Shown: positions 35,249 to 46,602 of the stretch, in pieces
Position numbering within the stretch: position 1 is the stretch's first letter
How the letters are laid out: each line of letters starts with the position of its first letter
From: Diphasiastrum complanatum
Taxonomy: Eukaryota; Streptophyta; Lycopodiopsida; Lycopodiales; Lycopodiaceae
NCBI GenBank assembly: GCA_029204225.1
Contig: CM055111.1
Location: 11,109,999 to 11,173,998, forward strand
Direction: 5' to 3'
DNA length: 64,000 nucleotides
Made by a program: the position numbers and the translations under genes
Notes under the pieces: generated by a model
Told to the model about the DNA's origin: nothing
Database searches by the model: none
Seen by the model: only the letters and a program-made list of their open reading frames with translations

Positions 35249-35393
35249 TGTAGTGGGTTTCTTTCCTTGCCTAACCTCAAACCAAGATCTAGTCAATCTA
35301 GCATCAAGAGACAAAGTTAGTTGTCACGCGTAGGTTTGTTCCCATGAGAGTGATAGTATAAGTCAAATTTCAGCATGAATGGAAGATCCACAT
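35249..35393 (-). repeat. 3' LTR remnant, 145 bp
   Basis: It matches 44448-44592 of the 5' LTR with a few differences, including the shared 'agttagttgtcacgcgtagg' region. The match stops at 'gatccacat', after which the orphan coding region begins, so about 600 bp of the LTR is missing. Confidence 0.88.
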
Positions 35394-35591
35394 AATAGGA
35401 ATCTACCCGCAATTGGCGAGGGTTGGCCACATAACTCCTGATTGATTTTGGAGTTTTCTCAAAAATGGTAATTCTCCATGCCGGCTGCTCTCCCAATGTA
35501 GGTATTTTGTCCAACTCTTTGTTGGCCTCTATCTCGGAGGTCTTGAATTTAAGGACCCATCCACCACGCGAGGACTCATGCGGATGTTGCG

Positions 35592-36440
35592 CTAAAAAAC
35601 TCTGGATCTGGTCCTCGACGCTGATGGGCTTTTTGAATAATGGTGTGGTCCTTGGTGAAGATGGGGCACTACCTGTACAACTAGCGGTTGTTCTTCTATA
35701 TCTGGAGATCCCCCCTGGGCCATGCCCGAATCCAGTCCTGTATCTATTAAAACTGTAGTTTGGTGCGAAGGGGAGATTTGCGGCATGACCGATACGAGAA
35801 TTTGTGGTCCGGCTTCCAACACCTGAGTGGCTGCTTTTTCATAGGCGCTAATGGTTTCTTTAGCCTTTGCCAACTCAGTTGAAGCTCCTCCTTTGAACCT
35901 GTCAAAGCGGCCTTGGAATTCCTGAAGGGCCACTTTGTACGTTTCCACTTTCTTAAACAAATACGCGATCTCCGTCAGTGTTACCGAATGATCTGGTATT
36001 TGCGTCTGAAGATATGCATCACGCTCAAGGGTGGTCGCATCCAATTCACCTTGGAGACGTGTGCGATCCTGCTCTGCTTCGGTGTGCAAGGGTGAGGTAG
36101 TCTGGGTAGCTGTGATGGGAATGGTAGCCCCAATGGTCACGGACTGTCCTTGTGTGGAAGCAGAGGCGAGGGAAACATCAGAAGTGGGGGGAATAGGAAG
36201 TTCAGTGCGAGTAGCAGTAGGGGGCGGAAGCGCAGCTGACGTTGTATGCCTAGTACGACGTCGGGATGCAAAAGGCGAGTCAGGAATGACAATCTCGCTG
36301 CGTGGACGACGTCGACTATGTGAACTCAAGGCTTGGTGGGATGACTCGGCCGGTTCTTCTTCGTAGACCGAAAGCACCGAATCCAGGTGGAAGCCATGGC
36401 TTTTGTTTTCCAGGTGAGAGGTAGCTAGAAGAGACAACAA
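35592..36440 (-). CDS. Orphan 282-codon coiled-coil frame
   Basis: An unrecognised protein. Residues 1-120 are Ser/Pro/Thr/Arg-rich and probably disordered ('SSHSRRRPRSEIVIPD'). Residues about 120-215 are charged and heptad-like ('TRLQGELDATTLERDAYL', 'YKVALQEFQGRFDRF', 'ELAKAKETISAYEKAATQV'), suggesting a coiled coil. The tail is again Pro/Ser/His-rich. Coding-like sequence continues in other frames to 35394 ('GEQPAWRITIFEKTPKSI'), where it is cut by the LTR remnant. GC content is clearly higher than in neighbouring DNA. It has no motif of gag, pol or env. It may be an accessory frame of a gypsy element or captured host sequence. Confidence 0.45.
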   Translation of the reverse strand: MLSLLATSHLENKSHGFHLDSVLSVYEEEPAESSHQALSSHSRRRPRSEIVIPDSPFASRRRTRHTTSAALPPPTATRTELPIPPTSDVSLASASTQGQSVTIGATIPITATQTTSPLHTEAEQDRTRLQGELDATTLERDAYLQTQIPDHSVTLTEIAYLFKKVETYKVALQEFQGRFDRFKGGASTELAKAKETISAYEKAATQVLEAGPQILVSVMPQISPSHQTTVLIDTGLDSGMAQGGSPDIEEQPLVVQVVPHLHQGPHHYSKSPSASRTRSRVF

Positions 36441-36479
36441 AGAGCTAGTGTCGTACTATGCCAACAGGGTTAATATAGA

Positions 36480-37711
36480 TTTTATAGTAAATAATGTCGT
36501 TCCCACAGAGGACAGCATTAGAAAGTTATGTATTTGGCACAATTATGGCAAGTAATTTTGAGTGTTATTCTGGTTGTCGACAGACATTAAAAAGTCACCA
36601 GTATTACTTATGTTTGGGATGGGTAATGTTAATAAATTCAGAACAACAATCTGGCCTCTATCGAATCGAATGAAGCGCGTTCTATAGATGAGATGTTATC
36701 AGAGTAGTACAACAGTACTACACTCTGGCTAATTAAGGTGTCAACAGAGAATCGAGAATTGTTCGATGTATTCGCGAATGTGCAGATAATTAATTATTCG
36801 CGTTCGCAAACTATGTGTTTCTAGACAGAAGTCCTCAACAACTAAAGCCCAACTTAATGGTTAAAGAACGCGAAGAGTTTTAGAATAAGTTAGAAACTTG
36901 TGTCAATGCCAATCAGGAAAACATATCAGAGACTCAATTCTTCAGATAGGGACTGTCATCTCATATGTATACATACAGCTTTATTCAATGATCGTGCTAG
37001 ACTGTACCGAAGATAGTCGTTATTCGAGTGCCGAAAAGAAAGTATTCGCGACAGATGAATAAGATGGTTTAAAGACAGTTCTTTAGAGCATGCTTTACGG
37101 AAACACAGCAAACGACTGTAATGCACTAGAGCGTCTGTCTGATCAGAGAGTAATTCATGAAATGCATTAGAGATTGTTAGCAGACTCAAGATCACTCACA
37201 CTCAACAGTGCGGAGAACAGAGAGAAGAGAGAATAACTCACAGAACTCTATTCACTTCTTCAATTTCTTACATAAGCATAAACTCTTCTCTCTCGATGAT
37301 CGAGACTGAAGTGTGAGATCTATATATGTTCTACGGGATGAACAAACACACCTCTAAAATAACAGGTGCGTCGCTCCCTCGAAAGGGTCTAGTTAACAAT
37401 TAGACTAAAAATACGTTCAACTATACCATAGGAGGTATACTTAACTATGAGTTAAAGTTACTCTAGTTTATCATGTCTTTTCGTATCTAGTCGTTTCGTA
37501 TGGACGACCTAGTAAAGGTTATCCAAGGCAATGTCTTTTCCTTTTAAAGGTCTTGTTCTTAATTACAAGGCAAGTACTTAGGAGATGTATTCCCGAAAAA
37601 TGACTTAGGCCTCTTCATGATTTATACTTAACCAGCTCATATCTTCATTTTCGAGTATATCATGTCATTTTTATGTTGATATTCAATTTTTAACATTTTT
37701 GTGGCATCACA
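36480..37711 (-). repeat. LTR-like block of a second gypsy type
   Basis: On the minus strand it starts TGTGATGCCACA directly after a purine tract. It includes a phrase near 36500 ('CTCTGTGGGAACGAC') typical of the region just before the end of Athila/Tat LTRs. The sequence differs from the LTR at 44448-45192. The end near 36480 and the lack of a second copy in the window are uncertain. Several TTCGCGA words occur here, as at 5230-5340. Confidence 0.5.
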
Positions 37712-38990
37712 TATCCCCTTCCTCAAATGTGAAACGTCCTCGGGAACATATCATCTTCATTTCGAGGATTATTCGAGAAACATTCTTGTTCATCAGATTT
37801 TCGTTGAGGCAAAAAGATATTTCTTCGTGTATTTCATCCTTTAGATAATTCTTTGTCTTGGAGAATATGTGTATTGCTGTTTCTTTAATTGAATAGGTTG
37901 TTTTGAGTTGATCTTTGAATTGTTGATGAAAATTGGAATCAAACTTCAAAACATCTTTAAACTTCAAAAAGTCAGCATCCCATAGAAACATCACCACGAG
38001 GACGACTGAATATTCATGAATGATTTAGTTCTTCATATAACTTCTGAGGAAGCTCCAAGTTCTATTGAGCTTCGATCAAGAGCAAATCTTCTTTTGATTT
38101 TGTATAGCGGCCAACTGGTAAGTTGCCGAATTCTTCTAGCTTAACCAGGACTAATGTTCCATCGAACAGCTCCTGGGTTAACTTGGTATCTTCCTCTGAA
38201 TCACTTCGTAGAGTGATTTCTTTACAGTAACGAGCTGAAAATCTAATAAAATTGCTTTTAACATAATGATTCTGAACAAAAAATAATGTCTTCGCCGTAA
38301 AGGTACCAAACTGCCAAAATGTATATGTGCAGAATTGCTTATAACGGAATGACTTCCTTCTATCTTGCAAATTATGGCGAATCTCTGCAAAATATTCTGC
38401 AAGATTTCACTCCCAATCCACATAAAGACTGAATAATTCTGAATAAGCCATATTTATATTAATCCACAGACCTGCATCGTTGAATGCGCCTAAATCCGCA
38501 ACAACTTGTGGTTTGTACAGCCAAAACTGCGACTTTCGCTTCCAAAAATGTCGCTTATTATCTTCGTTCCGCAAAAATTGAAGTTCTTTGATACGAATAT
38601 ACTCGAGAGCATACATAGCCAAAGAGCCTATGTATAACTCTGCCGATCCAAAAGGTACGACCTGGAATTTACCCCGGATTATGCCCCAGCAGAGACATCC
38701 TTTCTGCTCGATAGAAAGCTGGGCCCATAACCAGAGAAAGTCATCCTTCTCCCACGGTCGCTTCCAGTCGTCGAAAGCGATGCCTACTGCGCCTGGTAGC
38801 ATCATGTAATCCACATGCCATTGCAATCAATATTAAAAGCATGTGGACACCATTTCTGGGAGCGTTCAACAAATGCACGGAATCTGTCAACACATACCTT
38901 CGACTGATTTTGCCACATTCGCTTTGGCTGTGTAGATGTAGTTGCCAAATCCTGAGTTTGCAACTCAGCAGCCAGCTTCTGATCTTCCAT
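37707..38990 (-). pseudogene. Orphan coding region after gypsy RNase H
   Basis: Coding-like frames run on from the RNase H end with one or two shifts: 38802-38990 ('EDQKLAAELQTQDLATTSTQ'), 38407-38826 ('WHVDYMMLPGAVGIAFDDW', 'SIEQKGCLCWGIIRGKFQVV'), 38062-38370 ('FTAKTLFFVQNHYVKSNFI') and 37707-37997 ('IHIFSKTKNYLKDEI'). This is where integrase should be, but no zinc finger, DDE triad or C-terminal integrase motif is seen. The first part is Gln/Ala-rich and helical, the second aromatic and globular-looking. I do not recognise the family. It could be gag-like sequence of the second element or an accessory reading frame. Confidence 0.45.
37712..37724 (-). other. Polypurine tract
   Basis: The minus strand reads GAGGAAGGGGATA immediately before TGTGATG. 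The tract is also translated ('FEEGDM') and the stop codon TGA falls at the LTR start, an arrangement also seen in the intact copia at 53585. Confidence 0.6.
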
Positions 38991-40560
38991 TTGTTGCTTT
39001 TGATTCGACAGCTCTTGGCTAGATAATGTTGCTTCCCCTTTCGAACCACAATTCGAAAGTCAAATTCAGTCAATAACAATAACCATCTTGCAATACGTTC
39101 AGTATTGCATGTTTGTTTTACCAAGTAAAGTAACGGCTGGTGATCCGTATAAAATGCAAAGTGTGTTTCCATAAGATAGTGACAAAATCTCTGAACAGAA
39201 AAAATCATGGCTAACGCTTCATGTTTTGTTGTTGAATAATTTTTCTCCGAATCAGTAAGTTGTTTGCTTGCAAACCGTATAGGATAATCCTTCTTATAGT
39301 CAGTTGACTGCGTCAAAACTTATCCAATGGCATATTTTGAGGCATCCGTATGAGCATGAAATTCAATCGTCCAATCTGGAGAACACAATATTGGTGCTGA
39401 AGTTAATGCTTTTTTTAACTTTTCAAAGGCTTCTAATGCCTCTACTGTCCAGATAAGAACAATAGTCAGTTTGTATATAGGTCGTGCTAAATCCGCAAAG
39501 ACGATAATAAAAATTCGACAGTAGTTCGCATGACCCATAGACACATAAACTCCACGAATTGTTGTTGGCGGTGGCAATCTTAGAATAATCTGTGGCAATA
39601 CCATGTCTCAATATCACATGTCCAAGCACAACTCCGTGGGAAACCCATATCTGGCATTTTTTTGGATTTAGAAAAATATGATATTTGCGGCATCTTTCAA
39701 ATACTTTCTCCAATCAATCCAGGTGGTCTGCATCTGTACTATGGACTCCCAAGGTCATCCAAGTAAATTTCAAGGAATTTCTGTAGATAATCTTTAAAAG
39801 AAAATTGCATTACTCTTTGGAATGAACTTGGTGCATTACAGAGTCCAAATGGCATTACTTTGTAGGCATAGGTTTCTCATTCTACTGCAAAAGCGGTTTT
39901 GTGGCGATCTACAGATGCAATCTTAACCTAGTTGTATCCACTAAATCCATCCAGGAAACTATAAGCTTCCGCTCCAGCAAAGCAATCCAAAATGCTTTCA
40001 GTAAAAGGTAACAGAAAGTGATCATTCCGTGTCACTTTGTTCAACACCTTGAGATTCACATAGATTCTCAATTTCCCATTCTTCTTAGGAATTTTCAATG
40101 ACAATCGGTGAGATCCATTCGGTATGCTCGATTTCATAAATGAAATCGGTGTCAAGCAGTCTCTGAAGTTCTTTCTTTATCAAATCCGCAACATTAGGAT
40201 TCGATAGAACTTTATAACCTTTGGAACTGCATCAGGTACTAAAGGTATGGTATGTTCAATAACTGATGTCGGAATACCCTTCAGATTTTGATAAGTCCAT
40301 GCAAAGCAATCTTGATACTTGATAAGTAACATGCAGAGTGCTTGATACTGTTCAGGATTAAGTTGTGATCCAACTTGTATGATCTTTTCCGGTTCTCCTA
40401 GTTCAGCAAGATTCATTGGCTGTGTCCTAGCTAGGCCATTGTAAACATCTTTTGAGTATGGCATGTGTTCTTCAGGTTCACGATGTGCTTTAGGTAACAT
40501 GATAACCACATCATCCAATGTATAACGTTTAAAATGCTCGAGCATATCATGTTGGACTAC
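38990..40560 (-). pseudogene. Ty3/gypsy reverse transcriptase and RNase H relic
   Basis: The minus strand shows the pre-RT linker and RT start (40180-40545, with 'EHTIPLVPDAVP'), then 'LKIPKKNGKLRIYVNLKVLN' and 'YSFLDGFSGYN' (39928-40155). The catalytic box is YLDD at 39754-39765, followed by 'ERCRKYHIFLNPKKCQI' (39640-39713) and a connection piece (39320-39604). RNase H has 'FASKQLTDSEKNYSTTKHE' and 'FYTDHQPLLYLV' (39130-39290). Frames change at least three times. In intact relatives this copies element RNA into DNA. Confidence 0.88.
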
Positions 40561-40812
40561 ATTTGCTTGTTCTTTTTCGAAAGGACTTGTCTTGGATCTT
40601 CGCTTAGCCTTCTTAGCAGGAATTGATCGTGGAGGTGATGACTTCCGAGACGATGATGTCTTGCTAGAATTCTGAGTTGTAGAATCATCCTTGAGTTTTC
40701 ATTTGCCTTTATCCAGTAAGGGTGGCACATTCTCTAAATCAATCTTTTGAGGAGGATTTTCCCATTTCAGGACCGTATTATAATATTGCTTGGCTTGCTT
40801 CTTCATCATTGA

Positions 40813-41629
40813 CTATGTGATCATGTCTTCCTTCAATATAACTGCTTTAGGCGGTTTTATTATTGGTTCATCAGGAATATTACGCACTCCAAATCTAGTC
40901 GGATCCATATGATTGATAATCTGCTCATCAGTACCCCAGTTATGAATTACTTGCGCAACTCGTAACCATAGACGTCTCAATAGAACTCGGTAGACATTTG
41001 GCACTTCCGGTAAGTCCATTACTACGAAAGTAATGACGAAATGTACTCCCTCAATTCTGACAGGTATATCTTCAACCATTCCTCGTGGACAATTGATCAG
41101 CTAGCTTAATGGCAAAAGTCACAGGCTTGATCTTGGTAAGGCCCCATTTTGCACATAGCTTTGTAGAAATCAAGTTAACACCTGAACTACCATCTATCAC
41201 GGATGCTTCCTTAGGAAATTGTCTATGTTGTATCGGTAGAGTGATATTCTTTTGTTCACTTTCCCAAGCGGCTCCGACATGGAGTACTTCATTAGATTCT
41301 TCAAATCCAGCACAAAAAAGTGGCTCGTGATGGATTTCTGGTTCTACTTGAGCTAACTTTTGCACTAGGACTTCTTTTGCTTTTGGCACCAACTTTAGGA
41401 GCTCTCCCAATGAAATATTGATCTTGCTAGGTAAAATATTCATGAGCAGTTCTGTTTGCGGCACTTCCGGTTCACTCATCTTGAAGGGTTCTTCATGATG
41501 ATGTAACTGATCATTCATATCTGTACGTGAATTTCTTGGTGGCTGCAATGGTAAAGAATGAACTTCGGCTGTTGCTTTAGTAGCTTCAAGCTCCTCTCCT
41601 TTTTGCAGATGTTTAATCCACTGCCTCAT
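40813..41629 (-). pseudogene. Gypsy protease region relic
   Basis: The frame 41072-41629 contains 'ASVIDGSSGVNLIS', the retropepsin active-site pattern of plant gypsy elements with the usual D-S/G-G arrangement altered to DGSSG. It continues in another frame (40813-41079) through 'HFVITFVVMDLPEVPN', the second half of the protease fold. The upstream part (41400-41629) is a charged linker. The gap to RT (40560-40810) holds Lys/Ser-rich coding-like sequence with stops. Confidence 0.75.
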
Positions 41630-41641
41630 ATCCTGATATCT

Positions 41642-43215
41642 TCATTTTTCTGCATGAAGATTTGGATAAACTACAGATGTTGTTGGTATATTGTTCAATG
41701 GTATAGAATCAGCAGGTACTGGATCCACGACTGGTTCTTTCTGCTTCTGTGCTCTGGTGACCACCATCAAAGGTACACTTGATTTATTCTGAGCTTTTGG
41801 TCTTCGCTTGATTGTTATCAAATTTACAGGAGTTGTAGCTGGTGGTGGCTTCAGTCTTGTTGGACAGTTTTTATAGCAATGCCCATAACCACAGTCACGA
41901 CAGAATGGTACAAATTTTTTTTTATTTGGACATTCTGCAACTCTCTGACATGCAAAGCATCCAAGCGGTGCTCTGGTCCAGTTTTTAGAGGCTTGTTGTT
42001 GCGCGGCAGCATAAATAGCATCCTGTTCTGAAGATCCACCGTCTTGCTCATTACCATAGTTCCATTGCTCGGCACTTCTGTACAGTTCTGGTTCTATCAA
42101 ATTGGCAAGAGGAGCAGAGTGCCTTGGTGGGGCAGGTAAGGCTGAACAACAAATTGTCGAGGTCTGGCTACTAGATTTCCTCCATACTGTCGAGGTCTGG
42201 CTGTTGGATTTCCTCCATATTGTGGTTCTCGATATCTCATTTGGGCATACCCTTACTGAATTATCTGAGGATTGAAGTTGCAAAAAGCAGTCTCATGATC
42301 AAGTGAATTACACAAATGGCATACACTGATTTCCATTCATTTTTTCAATTGAGGACACTCATTCACTGTGTGATTTCCTGTACAAATAGAACACCAGACA
42401 TTTTTTTTGGTAGAAAAAGTCTTCGCAAACTTCTCAGGTTCCTTGTTTGCTTTTCCATGGAAATTTTTCAATGCTTTGATCTTCTCATCAAATTGCGACT
42501 ACAAGTTTTCCATCTGTTTTTGCTGGTTCTTCCCAAGTTTCTCAAACTCATTTAGCATCATTTATGCAGTATCATTGACATTCGTTGATGCAATAGTGGT
42601 GGATGTCGTAGTAGTCTGTCCTGCTATATAAGACAACATACTGATATTCGGCTCATCATCTGATTCTTCATCCTCCTCCCGAATTGCATTTTCGATAGCA
42701 TTTTGCAAGAGTGCATACTCATTATGGTTTTTCAGCTCACGTCTGATTCGTTTAGGTAAACCTGACAAAAACCACATAATCATGGCATTTTTGTTAATAA
42801 GCTCAGGTTCGCACTCAGATCTGAGGCGTTTCACCCGTTCAATGTAATCTCAAACCATTTCTCGCTTTTCCACTTTAATTTTACTTAAAAGTAGGAAAGG
42901 GTCTTTCATAAACTTTTGTGGTTTGAATCGTGTGATAAGGGCTCTTTTAACAACCTCTCAATCTATATGCTCAGTTTCATCTTAATTATAATACCAATCT
43001 TGTGCTGAGTCTGTTAAGGCCATAGGAAACAGCTTAAGTTTATCTTGAGAGAAAATATTGCCATAGACTTCACAAGATTCAGCATAGATCTGAAGAAATC
43101 TAACTGGATCTGTTAATCCATTGTATTTGGGTAGATCCAAACGGGGTGCTCTTCTAACAATAATAGAATTGACTTCTCAAGGAGCACCTCCAGGAGCAAC
43201 TCTAGGGGTAGCCAT
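41642..43215 (-). pseudogene. Gypsy gag relic with zinc knuckles
   Basis: It starts at ATG 43215 ('MATPRVAPGGAP' then a stop). The gag core 'LDLPKYNGLTDPVRFLQIY' and 'ALTDSAQDWYYN' lies at 42950-43150. 'MIMWFLSGLPKRIRREL' follows near 42750. Two zinc knuckles come after it: 'CSICTGNHTVNEC' (CX2CX3HX4C, about 42355-42395) and 'CHLCNSLDHETAFC' (about 42280-42325). The open stretch 41642-42283 adds a Cys-rich segment ('CFACQRVAEC', 'CRDCGYGHCYKNC'). Stops at several places, such as before the second segment, show decay. Gag of this family forms the particle and binds element RNA. Confidence 0.8.
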
Positions 43216-44424
43216 TTAAAAAATTCAAATCAAGCAGTCAATGAGATTGGATTTAGACTTTTCAAAAAACTATCTTAGATCAGATCTACTAGATCTATTC
43301 CATTTTTCAAGAATCTGACTCTATATTGTGAAAAAGATTCAAAATTCAATCAATCAATACTTCTAAAAAATGAAAAATTTCTCAAAATCCAAATCAGAAT
43401 ATATCAAATTTGACTCAAATTTTGACAGAGACTTGATCTTGAAAATTGAAACCTAAAAATAAAACTGGCAAAGGTTTCCTAGGCGAAGATTGGCTCGGCG
43501 AAGGTTCAACAGTGCTATTTTGAAAAAAAAAAAAAAAACTCTTTGATCAACTTTTCTGACAATTTCTATGAAAATAACCTTCATCGAACTCTCATATGCA
43601 AAATCTGAAACTAATAAAACTAAAGTAAACCCGACGAAGGTTTCTGACACAAGAAAATACAGTTTTTTTAGTTTGGCGAGGGTAAAAATCAAGATTTTTT
43701 ATGATCCAAAAAAGAAGAATCTTCACCAAACTCAAAAATAATATTTTACTATAAATAAAATATTCTGGAAACTCGGCGAAGGTTTTGGCGAAGGATCAAG
43801 AGTAATACTGGTATTTTTACAAAAAAAAAGTGACTTTTTTAGCAAAAATATGACAATATGAAAACTGATCTTCTGAAAACCCTTCTATTTTTGGTATTAT
43901 TCTTCGCCGACCTGACAGTAGATAGATATGAATCACACCTATGCACAGTGAATCAGACGAAGCTTCTTTTTTTGTATTTTTAGGGTTTTGGTGATTTTTT
44001 GGTGTTTTTGACGGTTTTTCTAATATTTTTGAAAATCTGCTAGGAATTAATCTTTGCCCTTCAAACTGAAGCTTTTGTGATCAAAATCGATTGTTTCTGC
44101 AACTCGGCAAAGGTTTTCTGAAAGAGGACAAAAAGTTATCAACTCTGATGATGATTTTTGTCTCTTTTTGACCAAAATCTAGCAGATTTGACCTATTTTT
44201 GTTGTTTTTTCTGATATCTCATATTTTAATGGATCTTAAGATTGGTGATCTGCATAGCTTTTTCTGTTCCACAATCATATTAGATTTCAAACAAGAAAAT
44301 CCACTCAAATCAAGCAAACTTACTCCCAATCTAAGCCTAAATGGAGATCTAATACTATTCATGCAACAACAAGATGCAAGCTAACCATCCAACAAACATG
44401 CTGCAAACTGAAAAATTGGCGTAG
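43216..44424 (-). other. Gypsy leader with repeated GGCGAAGGTT word
   Basis: Untranslated sequence between the primer-binding site and gag. The plus-strand word (T)GGCGAAGGTTT and close variants occur at about 43465, 43481, 43493, 43637, 43773, 43785 and 44104, separated by AT-rich filler. No coding domain is present. Confidence 0.6.
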
Positions 44425-44443
44425 CTCCTCGGCAACGGCGCCA
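44425..44443 (-). other. Primer-binding site (tRNA-Asp type)
   Basis: The minus strand reads TGGCGCCGTTGCCGAGGAG five bases after the LTR end. This is the characteristic site of Athila/Tat-type plant gypsy elements. Confidence 0.85.
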
Positions 44444-44447
44444 AAAT

Positions 44448-45192
44448 TGTAGTGAGTCTCTTTCCTAACCTAATCTCAAACCAAGATCTAGTCAATCTAG
44501 CATCAAGAGATGAAGTTAGTTGTCACGCGTAGGTTCGTTCCCATGAGAGCGATAGTATAATTCAGATTTCAGCATGAATGGAAGATCCACATCTAACTCT
44601 AACATCCATTAACCCTAAACATTAACACTGCATCCATTAACACTACGCATCCACAACAAAGATAGCCTACCCTTTCTCTCTCTCTCTTTCTCTCTCATAA
44701 AAAGTATAATAACATACAATCCCTATAACAATCAGATCCGACAATTAGAAAAAACCAAAGAAAGCATGAGAGATGGAGGAAAAGTAATAGAGAGCAAGGA
44801 TATTCATCAATCCATTTCTGAAGAGAACCAATCTGCTTTATTGAAATGAGAAAATGAACGAGGAGCAACTCGAGTTGGTCCCTTTTTATAGTAGAGAGGA
44901 GGACCCTAGCCTTTGAATCCTATTGGTCCATTTCTGCTTCCCTAATTATTCAAATTTAAAAAAGAGTGGGAACCATCCAAATTGGAGGGAAACCCAACTT
45001 TATTCACTAACTTGACATTTAGGCCCTGTGACATTAAAAGTCCCACAAAAAGGCCTAAAGTCCTTTTATTGACTTGTAACTAATCAAATAACTATGTGAT
45101 CATCGGGTTGGACTTACACGCGCAGGGTGCCAAATCCCTCTCACTTATTAACTAGGCTTAGGGTCGTCTTGGGATCCGCAGACCCTCCAACA
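44448..45192 (-). repeat. Gypsy 5' LTR, 745 bp
   Basis: The minus strand runs TGTTGGAGGG to CACTACA, with TG/CA ends, flanked by the target duplication on one side and the primer site on the other. A CT-rich run lies near 44673-44696. Confidence 0.88.
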
Positions 45193-46602
45193 AAGTGGCA
45201 CAATGACTATTCTGTTGATCTCCAAGAGAGTTATTTATACTACTATTTTGTTTAATACCTTGTATAAGGGGTGATGTTTTATTCAAGTTGCCAAATAGAA
45301 TTCATGTATCACAATGCATGCTTTCCTTGTGAGTTGCAATGATGTTTTGATTGATGTGAATCTGGCTCATCATCAATGTCACCACCACTTGTGTTAAATT
45401 GATTCGACTTGTACAACTCATGATCTTTATATTGATCAGAATGGCTTCCATAACATCTCATATGGCTCGTGTTGCTCATAATGATTTGATTCACCATCAT
45501 TGTGCTCCTTATGATGATTTTGATAGTCATAATATGATTGAACCCCATATTTGGATTGACTATCATATACCCATGGGGTCCCTTGAGTTGAATACAATGG
45601 GAAGAAGGAATCACAATAAATGAAAAAATCCAGTGCAGAAGGAGAGTCAATTTCTAAACACTACTATTGTAGAGAAAAACCTAAATTTTGCTTATGCAAG
45701 AAAATTTCCTCAAAATAAGCTCTTGATAAGCTTTCTCCACCTACTCAAAACTTGAGTCAATACAATGAGTGAAGATGAGTATAATTTGCAAATTTTATGC
45801 TTTAGAAAGATGTAAAAACACAATGCTCATTATGAAATTTAGGAACTAGAAAAAAACTACAAATTTTGTATGCTTGATATTGAATTCAAGTGCAAATAGA
45901 CCATTAGAATTAAACAAATATGTTCAAAAATAGATAGTGCAAATTTTTTTTTGGGCACCTGCTATTGATTTCAAGTGCAAATAGGGTAGCTGAAAATTTT
46001 AAAAAGTCTATTTGCGCTCGAAAGCAATATTGGCAAAAAACGATTAAAAATAAAAATTTCAATCTTTTCAATTAAAAAAAGTAAAGCTAAAACAATTTTG
46101 TGAACATTTCAAAATAAAAAGAGTGAAAAAAAACTTTACAAAGGAAATGAGCTTCAGAAACGAAAGTGTGAAGTTCTTCTCTCGCACACCAAAATTCAAA
46201 AGAAAAAATTTGAATCTATGCCAAATTTGATCCAACAATTGATTATACATCTTTTGATATTGATCTAAATTAAGAAAACTTGGTACCTTCAGAAAGCTAA
46301 GAGCAAGCTCTATCAAGCTATATGATTAGATCAATGTTTTGTAGTGATTTGATAGGTAAGTTAAAAATGAATTCAGATAACAAAAATTGGTTTGAAGAGA
46401 CCTAAAAAAATCTAAAAGTTAGAAACCAACAAAGAGAAAGCTACAAAAGCAATAAACTCTCCAAATGAAATGAAAATCGTGTTGAACTAAATGATTAATG
46501 GATCTTAAGCTCTTTGAGTTCCAAGTTTTCTCAATTGCAAATGAGCCAAAAGATGATGTCTTTGTAAAAAATTGTAAAACATATCTATCTTATGTTTATT
46601 GA
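45193..46602 (-). mobile_element. Gypsy-type element copy 2, proximal piece
   Basis: Reverse complement of 24937 to about 26520: LTR end, primer site, leader and start of the gag relic. Its left edge is the AAGTG duplication of the large insertion. Its right edge is the copia LTR start at 46603, the same junction base as in copy 1. Confidence 0.85.

Larger units (their letters stand above)
35249..45192 (-). mobile_element. Composite Ty3/gypsy insertion, 9.9 kb
   Basis: Plus-strand ends are TGTAGTG and CCAACA, flanked on both sides by AAGTG (35244-35248 and 45193-45197). Copy 1 of the host sequence (26505-26530) shows the site with a single AAGTG-equivalent (CACTT on that strand), so the insertion limits are firm. 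Inside, on the minus strand, are a 745-bp 5' LTR, a tRNA-Asp-type primer site, a leader, gag, protease, RT and RNase H relics, orphan coding, a purine tract with an LTR-like block of a different type, a second orphan frame, and a 145-bp end fragment of the first LTR type. No integrase was found. It is therefore a rearranged or doubly nested element. Confidence 0.9.
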
